Source: Faeciplasma sp900553675
GTDB taxonomy: Bacteria > Bacillota > Clostridia > Oscillospirales > Ruminococcaceae
Length of the DNA stretch: 64,000 nucleotides
Reading direction: 5' to 3'
NCBI GenBank assembly: GCA_958428235.1
Contig: CAUAFG010000003.1
Location: forward strand, 99,415-163,414
Both the position numbers and the translations under genes were made by a program. Under the pieces are notes generated by a model that saw nothing but the letters and a program-made list of their open reading frames with translations, was not told the origin of the DNA and made no database searches. This document shows positions 51,408 through 60,253 of this stretch, piece by piece. How positions within the stretch are numbered: position 1 is the stretch's first letter; every line of letters begins with the position of its first letter.

Positions 51408-53633
51408 TTATGAGCTTGCTTCGTTTTGCAGGATGTCCGTCTGCTCGGCAGCGATATCATCTCCGCCCGAGCCGTCCTCCCTGAGCATATTTTCAAGACA
51501 GGTATAACGGTTCATGCGCAGGTTGTTGTTCACCATAAATTCCAGTCTCTTAGACGACCCGACTATAACCAAAAGCTTTTTTGCGCGGGTTACGCCCGTA
51601 TACAAAAGATTTCTAAAATACAGCTTATCATATCCGCCCAGAACAGGGATTATAACCGCGTCGAACTCGCTTCCCTGGCTTTTATGGACGGTTGCGGCAT
51701 AGGCAAGCTCTAAATTGTCTAAATTCGCGGTTCCGTAGGAGCAGATGCGCCCCTCGAAATCTATCTCCATTATTCCCAAAAGGCGGTTAAGCTTAAGGAT
51801 TATTCCTATATCTCCGTTGAATATCCCGCTGCCATTTTCCTCTCCCTTTTTCCACTCGATATCATAGTCGTTTTTCACCTGCATTACCTTGTCGCCGACG
51901 CGGAAGGTGTAGGTCAGGGTCTTTATCTCCGACTTGTCCCTATGCGGCGGATTGAGCTCCGCCTGAAGACGCTTGTTAAGCTCGACTGTTCCCAGCGGAC
52001 CCTTTCTTGTGGGCGAAAGCACCTGTATGTTTTCTATCGGCGAATAGCCGTATGCGGTTGGGAGACGGTTTAAGCACAAATCTATCGTCAGCTCCATTGC
52101 AGAGTCGAAGTCGAGCCGCTGCATGAAGAAAAAGTCCTTCGAGCTGCGGCTAAGGTCGGGCATTTCACCCTTTACTATGCGGTGGGCGTTGGTGACTATC
52201 GCGCTGGTCTGAGCCTGACGGAAAATCTCGGTCAGAGCAATAACCGGAACGGTTCCGCTGAGGATAATATCATGCAGGACGTTTCCCGCTCCGACCGACG
52301 GAAGCTGGTCGCTGTCCCCCACCATAATAAGCTTGCAGTTGATGTTCAGCGCGCGCAGAAGCGACTCGAACAAGAGGGTGTCCACCATCGACATCTCGTC
52401 TATTATAACGGCGTCGCAGTCGAGCGGGTTGCTTTCGTCGTGCTCAAAGGCTATGTAATCGCCCACTCCGCCCTTTACGCCCAGAAGGCGGTGAATCGTC
52501 TTCGCCTCGTAACCGGTAAGGTCGGAAATGCGCTTTGCGGCTCTGCCTGTCGGCGCGCATATGAGCACCCTGTCGCCCTGCTGCTCTAAAAGCGAAATTA
52601 TCGCGTTGAGGGTGGTTGTTTTGCCTGTTCCGGGTCCTCCGGTAAGCACCATAAAGCCCTTTGAAAGAGCGGTATTTATTGCAAGCCGCTGCTTGCTTTC
52701 GTAAACGATATCGTTTTCCTCCTCGGCGATATCTATAACGGCGTCGTAATTGATTTTGGTGTCATACGCCAAGGTGTTCATTATTGAAAGCCGGCGGGAG
52801 ATATAGTCCTCGGCGACAAAAAACTTTCTGAGCATAACATAGGGGCGGCGCTTTTTAAGGTAGATATAAAGATTTTCGTCCCCGACCTCGGAATTGATCA
52901 CCCTTGTAACCCTTTCCTCGTCGATGCCCAAAAAGCTTTTTGCAACGTTTACAAGCTTGTCCATCGGAATGCAGGTGTGCCCCGAAAAGGAATTTTCGGT
53001 TAATATGTATTTTATGCCAGCGCTGAGGCGGTTAAAGCTGTCCGGCGGGGTTCCTTTTTCCTTTGCAATTTCCTCCGCCTTCATAAATGGAAGCTCTATG
53101 CTTGTCCCGCAGAGGATGTATGGGTTTTCGTCTATCAGGTCAAGAGTTTTAATGCCGTATTTCTGCCACGCCCTTATGCCATACACTGCGGGAATATTGC
53201 ATTTTGTGAAGTAGGTTAAAACCGCGCGGAAGCCTATTACCTTTTTAAACTCTTCGGAAAACGCAGTCGCCTTTGCCAAGGAAACTCCCTCAACCTCGCT
53301 AAGCTTTTCGGGGTCGTTTTCTAAGATTTCAAGGGTGCTGTCACCGAACTTTTTCACCATCGCCCTTGCCGTTACGGGACCAATACCCTTTACCACCCCT
53401 CCGGCAAGATATCGCTGTATGGCAGAAGCCGTCGCCGGAAGCGAGCGGGAGCAGGCGGCGGCTTTAAACTGCCTGCCGAACTTTGGGTGATTTGCAAACA
53501 CTCCGGTAAGCTCCAGCTCCTCACCCTCCTCGACATTGCCCAACGGACCGACTACTGTAAGCGGGTCGCCGTTATAATCTAAAACTATAACGGCAAAGCC
53601 GTTGTCGTCGTTGCGGTAGGTTACGCTGTCCAC
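51408..53633 (-). CDS. recD2: RecD2-type helicase
   Basis: A 5'-3' superfamily 1B helicase of at least 741 residues. The N-terminal OB and HhH region (residues 1-300) holds GIGPVTARAMVKKFG; the helicase core holds GGPGTGKTTTL (Walker A), DAVIIDEMSMVD (motif II), LIMVGDSDQLPSVG (III) and ATVHKSQGSEFD with YTGVTRAKKLL at the end. RecD2 acts in repair without RecBC. The listed start is GTG 53633, but the family's N-terminus (ISGTV) begins four codons upstream in the same frame, where no ATG, GTG or TTG is found; see findings. Confidence 0.95.
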   Translation of the reverse strand: MDSVTYRNDDNGFAVIVLDYNGDPLTVVGPLGNVEEGEELELTGVFANHPKFGRQFKAAACSRSLPATASAIQRYLAGGVVKGIGPVTARAMVKKFGDSTLEILENDPEKLSEVEGVSLAKATAFSEEFKKVIGFRAVLTYFTKCNIPAVYGIRAWQKYGIKTLDLIDENPYILCGTSIELPFMKAEEIAKEKGTPPDSFNRLSAGIKYILTENSFSGHTCIPMDKLVNVAKSFLGIDEERVTRVINSEVGDENLYIYLKKRRPYVMLRKFFVAEDYISRRLSIMNTLAYDTKINYDAVIDIAEEENDIVYESKQRLAINTALSKGFMVLTGGPGTGKTTTLNAIISLLEQQGDRVLICAPTGRAAKRISDLTGYEAKTIHRLLGVKGGVGDYIAFEHDESNPLDCDAVIIDEMSMVDTLLFESLLRALNINCKLIMVGDSDQLPSVGAGNVLHDIILSGTVPVIALTEIFRQAQTSAIVTNAHRIVKGEMPDLSRSSKDFFFMQRLDFDSAMELTIDLCLNRLPTAYGYSPIENIQVLSPTRKGPLGTVELNKRLQAELNPPHRDKSEIKTLTYTFRVGDKVMQVKNDYDIEWKKGEENGSGIFNGDIGIILKLNRLLGIMEIDFEGRICSYGTANLDNLELAYAATVHKSQGSEFDAVIIPVLGGYDKLYFRNLLYTGVTRAKKLLVIVGSSKRLEFMVNNNLRMNRYTCLENMLREDGSGGDDIAAEQTDILQNEASS

Positions 53634-53696
53634 CGTTCCGGAAATGGTTTCCGGATCTATTCTTTTTTCCGTCTCCCCCGCCCCCTTACAGCGCAG

Positions 53697-54017
53697 TCAC
53701 TCAATTTCAAACTCGATTTTCAGCTTATTTCTAAGAGCCGCAAGATATTTTCGCGACTGGTCGGTCTTTTCGGTATCGACAACCCTTATGCGAAGATCAA
53801 ACGCCCTTGCCGCCGACGATTTTACCAAACATGAAACGGCGGCTTCAAAGCACTCGCACTCTGAGCTGTAGTATATCACCGTCTCCGCAGACGGTTTGCA
53901 GCCTTTTGAAATATGTCCTGCCGACCTTGCTGCAACTCTTATCAGCAGCACTGCCAAAAGAGTCGAAGCGATAAGAATAAGCGCAGCCAAAAGCTCGAAA
54001 CACCAGTTATTTATCAA
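53697..54017 (-). CDS. small membrane protein of unknown function
   Basis: A 106-residue protein with an N-terminal transmembrane helix (ELLAALILIASTLLAVLLI) and a cytoplasmic or outside domain of about 75 residues holding YYSSECECFEAAVSCL and FDLRIRVVDTEKTDQSRKYLAAL. No family recognised. GGGAGG precedes the TTG start. It lies upstream of recD2 in the same reading frame, separated only by its TGA and a G-rich stretch, so coupled expression with recD2 is likely. Confidence 0.65.
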   Translation of the reverse strand: MINNWCFELLAALILIASTLLAVLLIRVAARSAGHISKGCKPSAETVIYYSSECECFEAAVSCLVKSSAARAFDLRIRVVDTEKTDQSRKYLAALRNKLKIEFEIE

Positions 54018-54124
54018 AAAAGATTCCTCCCCCGAATATTTGTACTTCTACATAATATTCGGCGGAGCAAAATCTCGCTACTCTGAAATTTAATTATACT
54101 ACATTCAGGAGCGGTTTTCAAGAT

Positions 54125-54301
54125 TTATTTGTGGTTTTCATCAACTTCTTTCTTGGAAAGCAGGATGTTTTCCTCCGAGCGGTTGTAAACCCTGCCGTTG
54201 TCGTCGGTAAAATTATCGACTATAACATTGGTCTTAAATACCGGCTCTACCTCGTTCTTGGGCTTATATATTTTTACCTTTTCTTTTCTTGATTTCGACA
54301 T
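54125..54301 (-). CDS. small hydrophilic protein of unknown function
   Basis: A 58-residue charged protein beginning MSKSRKEKVKIYKPKNEVEP and ending ENILLSKKEVDENHK. The ATG at 54301 has AAAGGAAGG six bases upstream. No family recognised and no membrane segment. It stands on the minus strand facing away from the divergent membrane-protein gene at 54496. Confidence 0.6.
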   Translation of the reverse strand: MSKSRKEKVKIYKPKNEVEPVFKTNVIVDNFTDDNGRVYNRSEENILLSKKEVDENHK

Positions 54302-54410
54302 AGCAAGCCTTCCTTTCGCCACTAAATCTGCTAAATTTCGGAATTTTCCTTGGAATATTATCTCCCGTGGCTTAATAACTATTCATCCCGCAAGAAATTT
54401 TTTAAAGATA

Positions 54411-54439
54411 TTGTTTTATCAAAAGATTTGTTATATAAT
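54411..54439 (+). promoter_or_regulatory. promoter of the 54496 membrane-protein gene
   Basis: TTGTTT, 17-base spacer, TATAAT, about 57 bases before the start codon. Confidence 0.6.
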
Positions 54440-54495
54440 AGACCTATTAATACCGGATATCGTTTTTGATAGTTTATGAAAGGAACCTTGATAAA

Positions 54496-55074
54496 ATGAA
54501 AAAATCGACCTCGCTGATAAAATCCGCGCTTTTTCTCATAGTATGCTGGCTGGCGTCGGGATTTATAATTCTGTTCTTCCAGACCTGCTACGAAAAATTC
54601 GGAGTAATAATGTGCTTTGCCTTCGGAATATGCTCGGTCGGAGCGTGCGTGTGCATCTACGGCGATTTTGCGTGGAAGCTCGGAAAAAAGATGGCTGTCT
54701 ATGATGACAGAAATAAGCTTGGGGACAATTCATCCTTCGGTCTCGCATTGGGAGCCGTCCCCACGGCAATAAATTATATCTTTGTAATACTGCTTTATCT
54801 GTCGAAATTAGGCGTTTTAGGCTTCGACTTTTACCCCTACTATAAAACGCTTACCTTCTACTTTGTCCCATGGACATATCTTGCCGCACCGAACACGGTT
54901 GAAAAGATAAACGACGTTGTTATGTCGGTGCCGGTGCCTATCGAGCAGCTTTCTTGGGGAGCCATGGCAATCGCGACGGTTCTGCCGCTGGTGTTCCTTG
55001 TAACCTGCTACTTAGCTTTTCTTATCGGATACAAGCACATAGACGTTAAGGAAAAGTTTTTATACGGAAAATAA
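54496..55074 (+). CDS. multi-pass membrane protein of unknown function
   Basis: A 192-residue protein with about four transmembrane helices (near residues 9-30, 37-58, 88-112 and 155-180) and a charged C-terminal end (KHIDVKEKFLYGK). The start at 54496 has GAAAGGA eleven bases upstream. It resembles in layout the protein at 60254-60781: a basic N-terminus, a hydrophilic loop with D-D-x-N-K/R, then two further helices and a K-rich tail. No family recognised. The next gene on this strand is cwlD. Confidence 0.7.
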   Translation: MKKSTSLIKSALFLIVCWLASGFIILFFQTCYEKFGVIMCFAFGICSVGACVCIYGDFAWKLGKKMAVYDDRNKLGDNSSFGLALGAVPTAINYIFVILLYLSKLGVLGFDFYPYYKTLTFYFVPWTYLAAPNTVEKINDVVMSVPVPIEQLSWGAMAIATVLPLVFLVTCYLAFLIGYKHIDVKEKFLYGK

Positions 55075-55176
55075 TCCCGAATTAGTCTAAAATATAAGAC
55101 AACCTCATAAGTTTGTACAAAAGGAAATCGCCCGACCAGAACGGCGGTTTCCGCAACAGATTTCGGAGGTTTTCTT

Positions 55177-55911
55177 ATGTTGAAAAAGCTTTGGGCAAAC
55201 CGCATCGGCGCATTGATTGTGCTTCTTTGCGCATATTTACTGGTATTCGGATTCATTTCCACCTACGACGAGCCTATAAGGGCGATTCAAACCGACAGCG
55301 GCGCGGGTCTGCCGGTTATAATTTTAGACGCCGGTCACGGCGGAATCGACAGCGGCTGTGTAAGTATAAACGGAGCGGAGGAAAAAAACATCAACCTAAG
55401 CATTATGCTTAAGCTGCGCGAAATGCTCCGCGCGGCAGGCTTCGACACCGTAGTCACCCGCGACAGCGACAAATCGATTCACGATATCGGCATAACAGGT
55501 CTTGGCAAACAGAAAAAATCGGACATGGAAAACAGGCTTAAGATAGTCAATTCCGTCCCCAACGCGATATTTGTATCCGTCCACCAGAATCAGTTTACCG
55601 ACCCCAAGTATTACGGCGCGCAGATGTTTTATCCCGAAGGAAGTGCAGACAGCGAGCGGCTTGCGGGTATCTTGCAGCACTCCATCGTCTCAAATCTACA
55701 GCCTGAAAATCAGCGCGAAACCAAGCCGGTCGGCGACGAAATATATCTTCTGCACTTTGCCAAGTGTCCCGCGGTGATGGCTGAATGTGGGTTCTTATCC
55801 AATCAGGCGGAGGCGGATAAGCTGGAGTCGGAGGAGTATCAGAGCATGATGGCGTTTTCGCTTTTTGAGGGTATCTGCGAATACGTTTTCAGCATGACAT
55901 CAGACATTTAA
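55177..55911 (+). CDS. cwlD: N-acetylmuramoyl-L-alanine amidase CwlD
   Basis: A 244-residue zinc amidase of the Amidase_3 family with an N-terminal membrane anchor (GALIVLLCAYLLVFGF). Zinc residues: His in DAGHGGIDSG, Glu in GAEEKNINLS, His in SVHQNQF; the catalytic Glu is in AECGFLSN. CwlD makes muramic-delta-lactam in the spore cortex, acting with PdaA, which fits the sporulation genes here. CGGAGG precedes the ATG. radA follows after 43 bases. Confidence 0.93.
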   Translation: MLKKLWANRIGALIVLLCAYLLVFGFISTYDEPIRAIQTDSGAGLPVIILDAGHGGIDSGCVSINGAEEKNINLSIMLKLREMLRAAGFDTVVTRDSDKSIHDIGITGLGKQKKSDMENRLKIVNSVPNAIFVSVHQNQFTDPKYYGAQMFYPEGSADSERLAGILQHSIVSNLQPENQRETKPVGDEIYLLHFAKCPAVMAECGFLSNQAEADKLESEEYQSMMAFSLFEGICEYVFSMTSDI

Positions 55912-55954
55912 ATCCTACATACAAAGGACGTTCAAAGAAAGGAATGGTATCAAT

Positions 55955-57322
55955 ATGCCAAAATCCAGAAGTGCATACGTCTGCCGCGAGTGCGGAGCTG
56001 AAACTCCGAAATGGAACGGCAGATGTCCCTCCTGCGGGGCTTGGAACACTCTCGAGGAGATAGAGATTCTCCCGCAGACCAAGGCAACTATTGCAAAAAA
56101 CCGCTCCGGCGTTGACCTGGCGGATAAAATAGTCCAGCTTGCCGACGCGGACGTTTCCGGCGACGAGGTTCGGTATAAAACCGGAATATCCGAGCTTGAC
56201 AGGGTGTTGGGCGGAGGGCTTGTAAAGGGCTCGATAGTCCTTTTAGGAGGAGAACCCGGCATAGGCAAGTCAACTCTACTTTTGCAGATATGCCAATACC
56301 TCGGCAAAAGCAGGGATATCCTTTATGTATCAGGAGAGGAATCGGTCCGTCAGATAAAGCTGCGGGCGCAGAGGCTTGGGGTCGACAGCGAAAATCTTTA
56401 TCTGCTGGCAGAATCCGACGCTCAGTCGATCTGCGAAACGATATCCCAGAACAAGCCGGATATCGTCATTATCGACTCTATTCAAACCATGTCCATACAC
56501 GAAATTAACTCCACTCCAGGCTCGATAACTCAGGTGCGGGAGTGTACCGGTCTGTTCATGAGAACGGCAAAAAGCGAGGAGATACCCTTCTTTATCGTCG
56601 GACATGTCAACAAGGACGGTGCAATTGCAGGTCCTAAGGTCATGGAGCATATCGTCGACGCGGTTTTATACTTTGAGGGCGAGCGGAATTTGTCCTACAG
56701 GATGCTCAGAGCCGCCAAAAACCGTTTCGGCTCTACCAACGAAATAGGCGTTTTTGAAATGAGGGATTCGGGACTTTGCGAAGTCCCCAACCCCTCGCAG
56801 ATGCTTCTTTCCGGCAGACCCTCCGGCGTTTCGGGCTGCTGCGTCGCCTGTGCGATGGAGGGATCGCGCCCGATTCTTGCCGAGATTCAGGCGCTTGTGA
56901 CCAAAAGCAGTATGCAGGCTCCGCGAAGAGTCGCCACCGGATTTGATTACAACAGAGTATGGCTGATTCTTGCCGTTATGGAAAAGCGGATGGGCTACTA
57001 TTTCGGCAATTTAGACGTTTATGTCAACATAGTCGGGGGTCTTCGCATAAACGAGCCTGCGGCGGATCTGCCGGTTGCAATGGCTCTTTATTCCTCGCTT
57101 AAGGACAAGCCCATCGGAGACAATGTTATTGCCTTCGGCGAGGTCGGTCTGGGCGGAGAAATCCGCAGCGTTTCGCACCTTGACCTCAGGATTCAGGAGG
57201 CGGAGCGCATGGGCTTTGAAAAATGCATAGTGCCCCGCCACTCGCTAAAATCTCTGCGCCCCCATCCCGGAATTGAGATAGTGGGCGCGTCGAATCTGAG
57301 ACAGGCGTTTGATTCCATTTAG
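55955..57322 (+). CDS. radA: DNA repair protein RadA
   Basis: A 455-residue RadA/Sms protein that drives D-loop branch migration in recombination. Domains in order: C4 zinc finger (CRECGAETPKWNGRCPSC, residues 10-28), RecA-like ATPase with Walker A GGEPGIGKSTL near residue 98, the RadA motif KNRFGSTNEIGVFEM, and a Lon-like C-domain (VYVNIVGGLRINEPAADLP). GAAAGGAA precedes the ATG. In B. subtilis radA is downstream of clpC; here the two converge. Confidence 0.97.
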   Translation: MPKSRSAYVCRECGAETPKWNGRCPSCGAWNTLEEIEILPQTKATIAKNRSGVDLADKIVQLADADVSGDEVRYKTGISELDRVLGGGLVKGSIVLLGGEPGIGKSTLLLQICQYLGKSRDILYVSGEESVRQIKLRAQRLGVDSENLYLLAESDAQSICETISQNKPDIVIIDSIQTMSIHEINSTPGSITQVRECTGLFMRTAKSEEIPFFIVGHVNKDGAIAGPKVMEHIVDAVLYFEGERNLSYRMLRAAKNRFGSTNEIGVFEMRDSGLCEVPNPSQMLLSGRPSGVSGCCVACAMEGSRPILAEIQALVTKSSMQAPRRVATGFDYNRVWLILAVMEKRMGYYFGNLDVYVNIVGGLRINEPAADLPVAMALYSSLKDKPIGDNVIAFGEVGLGGEIRSVSHLDLRIQEAERMGFEKCIVPRHSLKSLRPHPGIEIVGASNLRQAFDSI

Positions 57323-57339
57323 GATTCTATGCCGCTATC

Positions 57340-59706
57340 CTATATGATATCCGCCGTTACCTTTTGCTTGTTTTGGGCGGTATCGCTGTGTTCGCTTAGC
57401 TCTATCCCCTTGTCGCCGACAAAGCAGTATATCTGCTTTGAGCCTTTTATCATGGCATCGGCAAGGGGATTTTCTATTTGCCGGACTATCTCCCTTTTTA
57501 TCTCCCGTGCGCCGTAGCTGTCCGACTGCGCGCTTGCGGCTATTTTTTCCGCCACGCTCTCATCGAATACGATCTTTGTTCCGGCGGCTTCCGCCCTTGA
57601 TTTCAGCTCGCCAAGGCATATATCCGCAATCTTAACGCAGTCCGCCTGCGAAAGCTTTGAAAACGGGCAAACTGCGTCCACCCTGTTCATAAGCTCGTAG
57701 GAAAATGTCTTTGAAAGCGAATCTCTGGGCGCGCTCTGAGAGCTGCTTGCCCCGAAGCCGCAGGTGGCGTTTGCCTTTGAGGAGACATTTGTCGTCATTA
57801 TTACAATGGTGTTTTTAAAGGACACTTTTCTTCCGGAGCTGTCGGTTAGAAAGCCGTTGTCCAGAAGCTGCAAAAGCACCGCCCTCACGCCGGAGTGCGC
57901 CTTTTCAAGCTCGTCGAAAAGAACGGCGGAATAGGGCCTTTTGCGCACGCTTTCGGTAAGCTCTCCGCCCTCGTCGAAGCCGACATATCCCGGAGGCGAG
58001 CCTATCAGCCTTGAAACCGAGTGCTTTTCCGAAAATTCCGACATATCAAACCTTATAAGCGAGTCTTCCGAGCCGAATACAGCCTTTGCAAGAGCTTTGG
58101 TAAGCGAGGTTTTGCCCACCCCGCTCGGTCCTGAAAAAATCAGCGAAGCTATGGGACGGTTGGGGTCGCGCAGACCCGAACCTGAACGCTTCATGGCGGA
58201 TATCAGCGCGGCTACCGCTTTTTGCTGACCGATTACGGTGCGGCTGAGTTCGGCTTCCATCGCCGCGATATCGGAAACCGTCCCCGCGCTCTGAGGAACC
58301 GAAGACTGCGCCGACACAGCAGCCAGAATATCCTCCTCTTCAACTACCGGAAGCACGCTTTCGCGGAAAGCCTCCTTTGAAAGCTCCGCAAAATAGTTTT
58401 CCTTGGATATGGCACCGTTCACATAGCCCGAAAAGCTCTTTGAAAGCTTATTCTGAACCTCGTTTTCATTGTAATGCCTAAGCTTTACCTTTGAGCAGGC
58501 TTCGTCTAAAACATCTATAGCCTTATCCGGAAGACGGCGAGCCGGAAGCATACGCATTGAAAGCCCGACAGCCGCTTTTACGGCGGCGTCGCTTATGGAA
58601 ACGCTGTGGTGAAGCTCGTATTTCTTCTTGATTTCAAATAACATGGCTACGGCTGTCTCCTCGGTGGGTTCTTCAACCGTTATGCTTGAAAATCTGCGTT
58701 CCAAAGCCTTATCCTTTTCAATGGTTTTGCGGTATTCATCAAAGGTGGTTGCGCCTATAACGCGGATTTCACCTCTTGAAAGCATCGGCTTTAGGATATT
58801 CGCGGCGTCTATTGCGCCCTCAGCCGCTCCCGCTCCCATAAGCATATGGATTTCGTCTATGAACAAAACGACGTCTTTTGCGGTTGAAGCTTCGTCTATG
58901 CAGGCTTTCAGGCGTTCTTCAAAGTCTCCGCGATATTTTGCTCCTGCTAAAAGCTGGGTAAGGCTAAGAGAATAAAGCCTTATCCCACGAAGGCTTGCGG
59001 GGACGTCTCCCGAAGCAAGCTTTGTTGCCAGAGCTTCTACTATGGCTGTTTTGCCTACCCCAGCCTCTCCTATAAGGCAGGGGTTGTTTTTCTGACGGCG
59101 GAGAAGAATCTCGATAAGCCTTTCAAGCTCCTTATCCCGCATAACGCAGGGGTCGTAGCCCTTGGCTGAGGCTCTTTTAACCATATCAAAACCGTATTTT
59201 TCAAGGTTTACAAGTCTGGCTCCCGACTGACGTTCCGCTGCAAGGGAGCTTTTTTCCACAGCCTCGCTGCACCCCTCATACAGCTTGGAGATGCTGCAAT
59301 TGAGGTCGTACAGAATCCCCCTTGCGGTTGAATTCTGCTGATTCAGAAGAGCATACAGGATATGCTCGGTGCCAACCTTGGTTTTGGAGATGTCGCAGGC
59401 GGTCTTTTTAGCAAGCCGTATGCAGCGCTTTGCTGCGGGAGTGAACATTGCGGTAGTCAGATTGGTTTTTTCTCCCCTGCCTATAGTCTCGCATATTCTG
59501 GAATACACGCCGGAGTATGTCACCGCAAAGCGGCGGAGAATATCCATTGCCGCCGAGCTGTCGTCGTGAACGAGTCCTAAAAGTATATGCTCGGTGCCGA
59601 CATAGGTATGACCGAACTCAGAAGCTGAGGCAACGGCGAATCTTACCGCCTCCAAAGAATTTTCGGTGAAGTTGGAGCAGCCGTAGGTTTTATCAAAATC
59701 AAGCAT
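57340..59706 (-). CDS. clpC: Clp ATPase, ClpC type
   Basis: A 788-residue Hsp100 protein that unfolds substrates for ClpP. The N-domain repeats are at residues 1-150 (VGTEHILLGLV, then VGTEHILYALL). Walker A motifs are GEAGVGKTAIVEAL (first ring) and GPSGVGKTSLTKAL (second). A short middle region lies between (HYNENEVQNKLSKS), which lacks an obvious full UVR motif. ctsR, mcsA and mcsB are not adjacent, unlike the Bacillus operon. The AAGG site lies before the ATG. Confidence 0.93.
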   Translation of the reverse strand: MLDFDKTYGCSNFTENSLEAVRFAVASASEFGHTYVGTEHILLGLVHDDSSAAMDILRRFAVTYSGVYSRICETIGRGEKTNLTTAMFTPAAKRCIRLAKKTACDISKTKVGTEHILYALLNQQNSTARGILYDLNCSISKLYEGCSEAVEKSSLAAERQSGARLVNLEKYGFDMVKRASAKGYDPCVMRDKELERLIEILLRRQKNNPCLIGEAGVGKTAIVEALATKLASGDVPASLRGIRLYSLSLTQLLAGAKYRGDFEERLKACIDEASTAKDVVLFIDEIHMLMGAGAAEGAIDAANILKPMLSRGEIRVIGATTFDEYRKTIEKDKALERRFSSITVEEPTEETAVAMLFEIKKKYELHHSVSISDAAVKAAVGLSMRMLPARRLPDKAIDVLDEACSKVKLRHYNENEVQNKLSKSFSGYVNGAISKENYFAELSKEAFRESVLPVVEEEDILAAVSAQSSVPQSAGTVSDIAAMEAELSRTVIGQQKAVAALISAMKRSGSGLRDPNRPIASLIFSGPSGVGKTSLTKALAKAVFGSEDSLIRFDMSEFSEKHSVSRLIGSPPGYVGFDEGGELTESVRKRPYSAVLFDELEKAHSGVRAVLLQLLDNGFLTDSSGRKVSFKNTIVIMTTNVSSKANATCGFGASSSQSAPRDSLSKTFSYELMNRVDAVCPFSKLSQADCVKIADICLGELKSRAEAAGTKIVFDESVAEKIAASAQSDSYGAREIKREIVRQIENPLADAMIKGSKQIYCFVGDKGIELSEHSDTAQNKQKVTADII

Positions 59707-59852
59707 AATATATATCCATCCTTATATAGTTTGCTACTGCAAATTCTTGACACAGTTGAGCTAAGATATTCACGCTGTGGGATATTCAATCGTATTATCC
59801 CACTTGTTACATTCTATTTAACTTCTGCTTGACAGATACCATAACCGCTGTA

Positions 59853-59878
59853 ACACATTTTCGGGTTCGACATACACT
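59853..59878 (+). promoter_or_regulatory. possible sporulation-sigma promoter before the Cys-rich peptide
   Basis: ACAC at 59853-59856 and CATACACT at 59871-59878. CATACACT fits the sigma-E -10 consensus (CATACAHT) and is near sigma-K's CATAnnnTA; the -35 match is weak. This is a suggestion only. Confidence 0.3.
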
Positions 59879-59932
59879 GTAGTATAAAGCAAACAAATGC
59901 TTTAAAACTACATTTAAAGGAGATTATTTTCT

Positions 59933-60106
59933 ATGAACTCATGCTTTGGTGGATACTACTGGTGGATCATCATCCTTATCCTCATAATCCTCTTTGCCGG
60001 CAACGGTTTCGGATGCGGATGCGGATGCGGCAACAGCTGTGGATGCAACAACAACTGCGGATGCAACAACAATAACTGCGGATGCGACAACGGCTGCGGC
60101 TGCTGA
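59933..60106 (+). CDS. Cys/Asn/Gly-rich small membrane peptide (YjcZ-like layout)
   Basis: A 57-residue peptide. Residues 1-23 are a hydrophobic anchor (MNSCFGGYYWWIIILILIIL), and the rest is a dense Cys-Gly-Asn repeat with ten Cys in the last 31 residues (FGCGCGCGNSCGCNNNCGC...). AAAGGAG lies about 10 bases before the ATG, and a good terminator follows, so this is very likely a real gene despite its size. The layout resembles short sporulation proteins such as YjcZ; whether the Cys residues form disulfides or bind metal is unknown. Confidence 0.78.
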   Translation: MNSCFGGYYWWIIILILIILFAGNGFGCGCGCGNSCGCNNNCGCNNNNCGCDNGCGC

Positions 60107-60129
60107 TAAAGCATAGCAATCAAAAAATG

Positions 60130-60163
60130 CGGGAAGCTCTTTTGCAGGGCTTCCCGATTTTTA
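60130..60163 (+). terminator. terminator of the Cys-rich peptide gene
   Basis: CGGGAAGC and GCTTCCCG pair around about 11 bases and are followed by ATTTTTATTA. Confidence 0.82.
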
Positions 60164-60181
60164 TTATCATAAAAATTTATC

Positions 60182-60210
60182 TTGACAATACGGCTTAAAT
60201 GTTGGATAAT
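60182..60210 (+). promoter_or_regulatory. promoter of the 60254 membrane-protein gene
   Basis: TTGACA, 17-base spacer, GATAAT, 44 bases before the start codon. Confidence 0.75.
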
Positions 60211-60253
60211 ATAAGTATGAGATAATCTCGTTATATATAGGAGGCTTTGCGCT

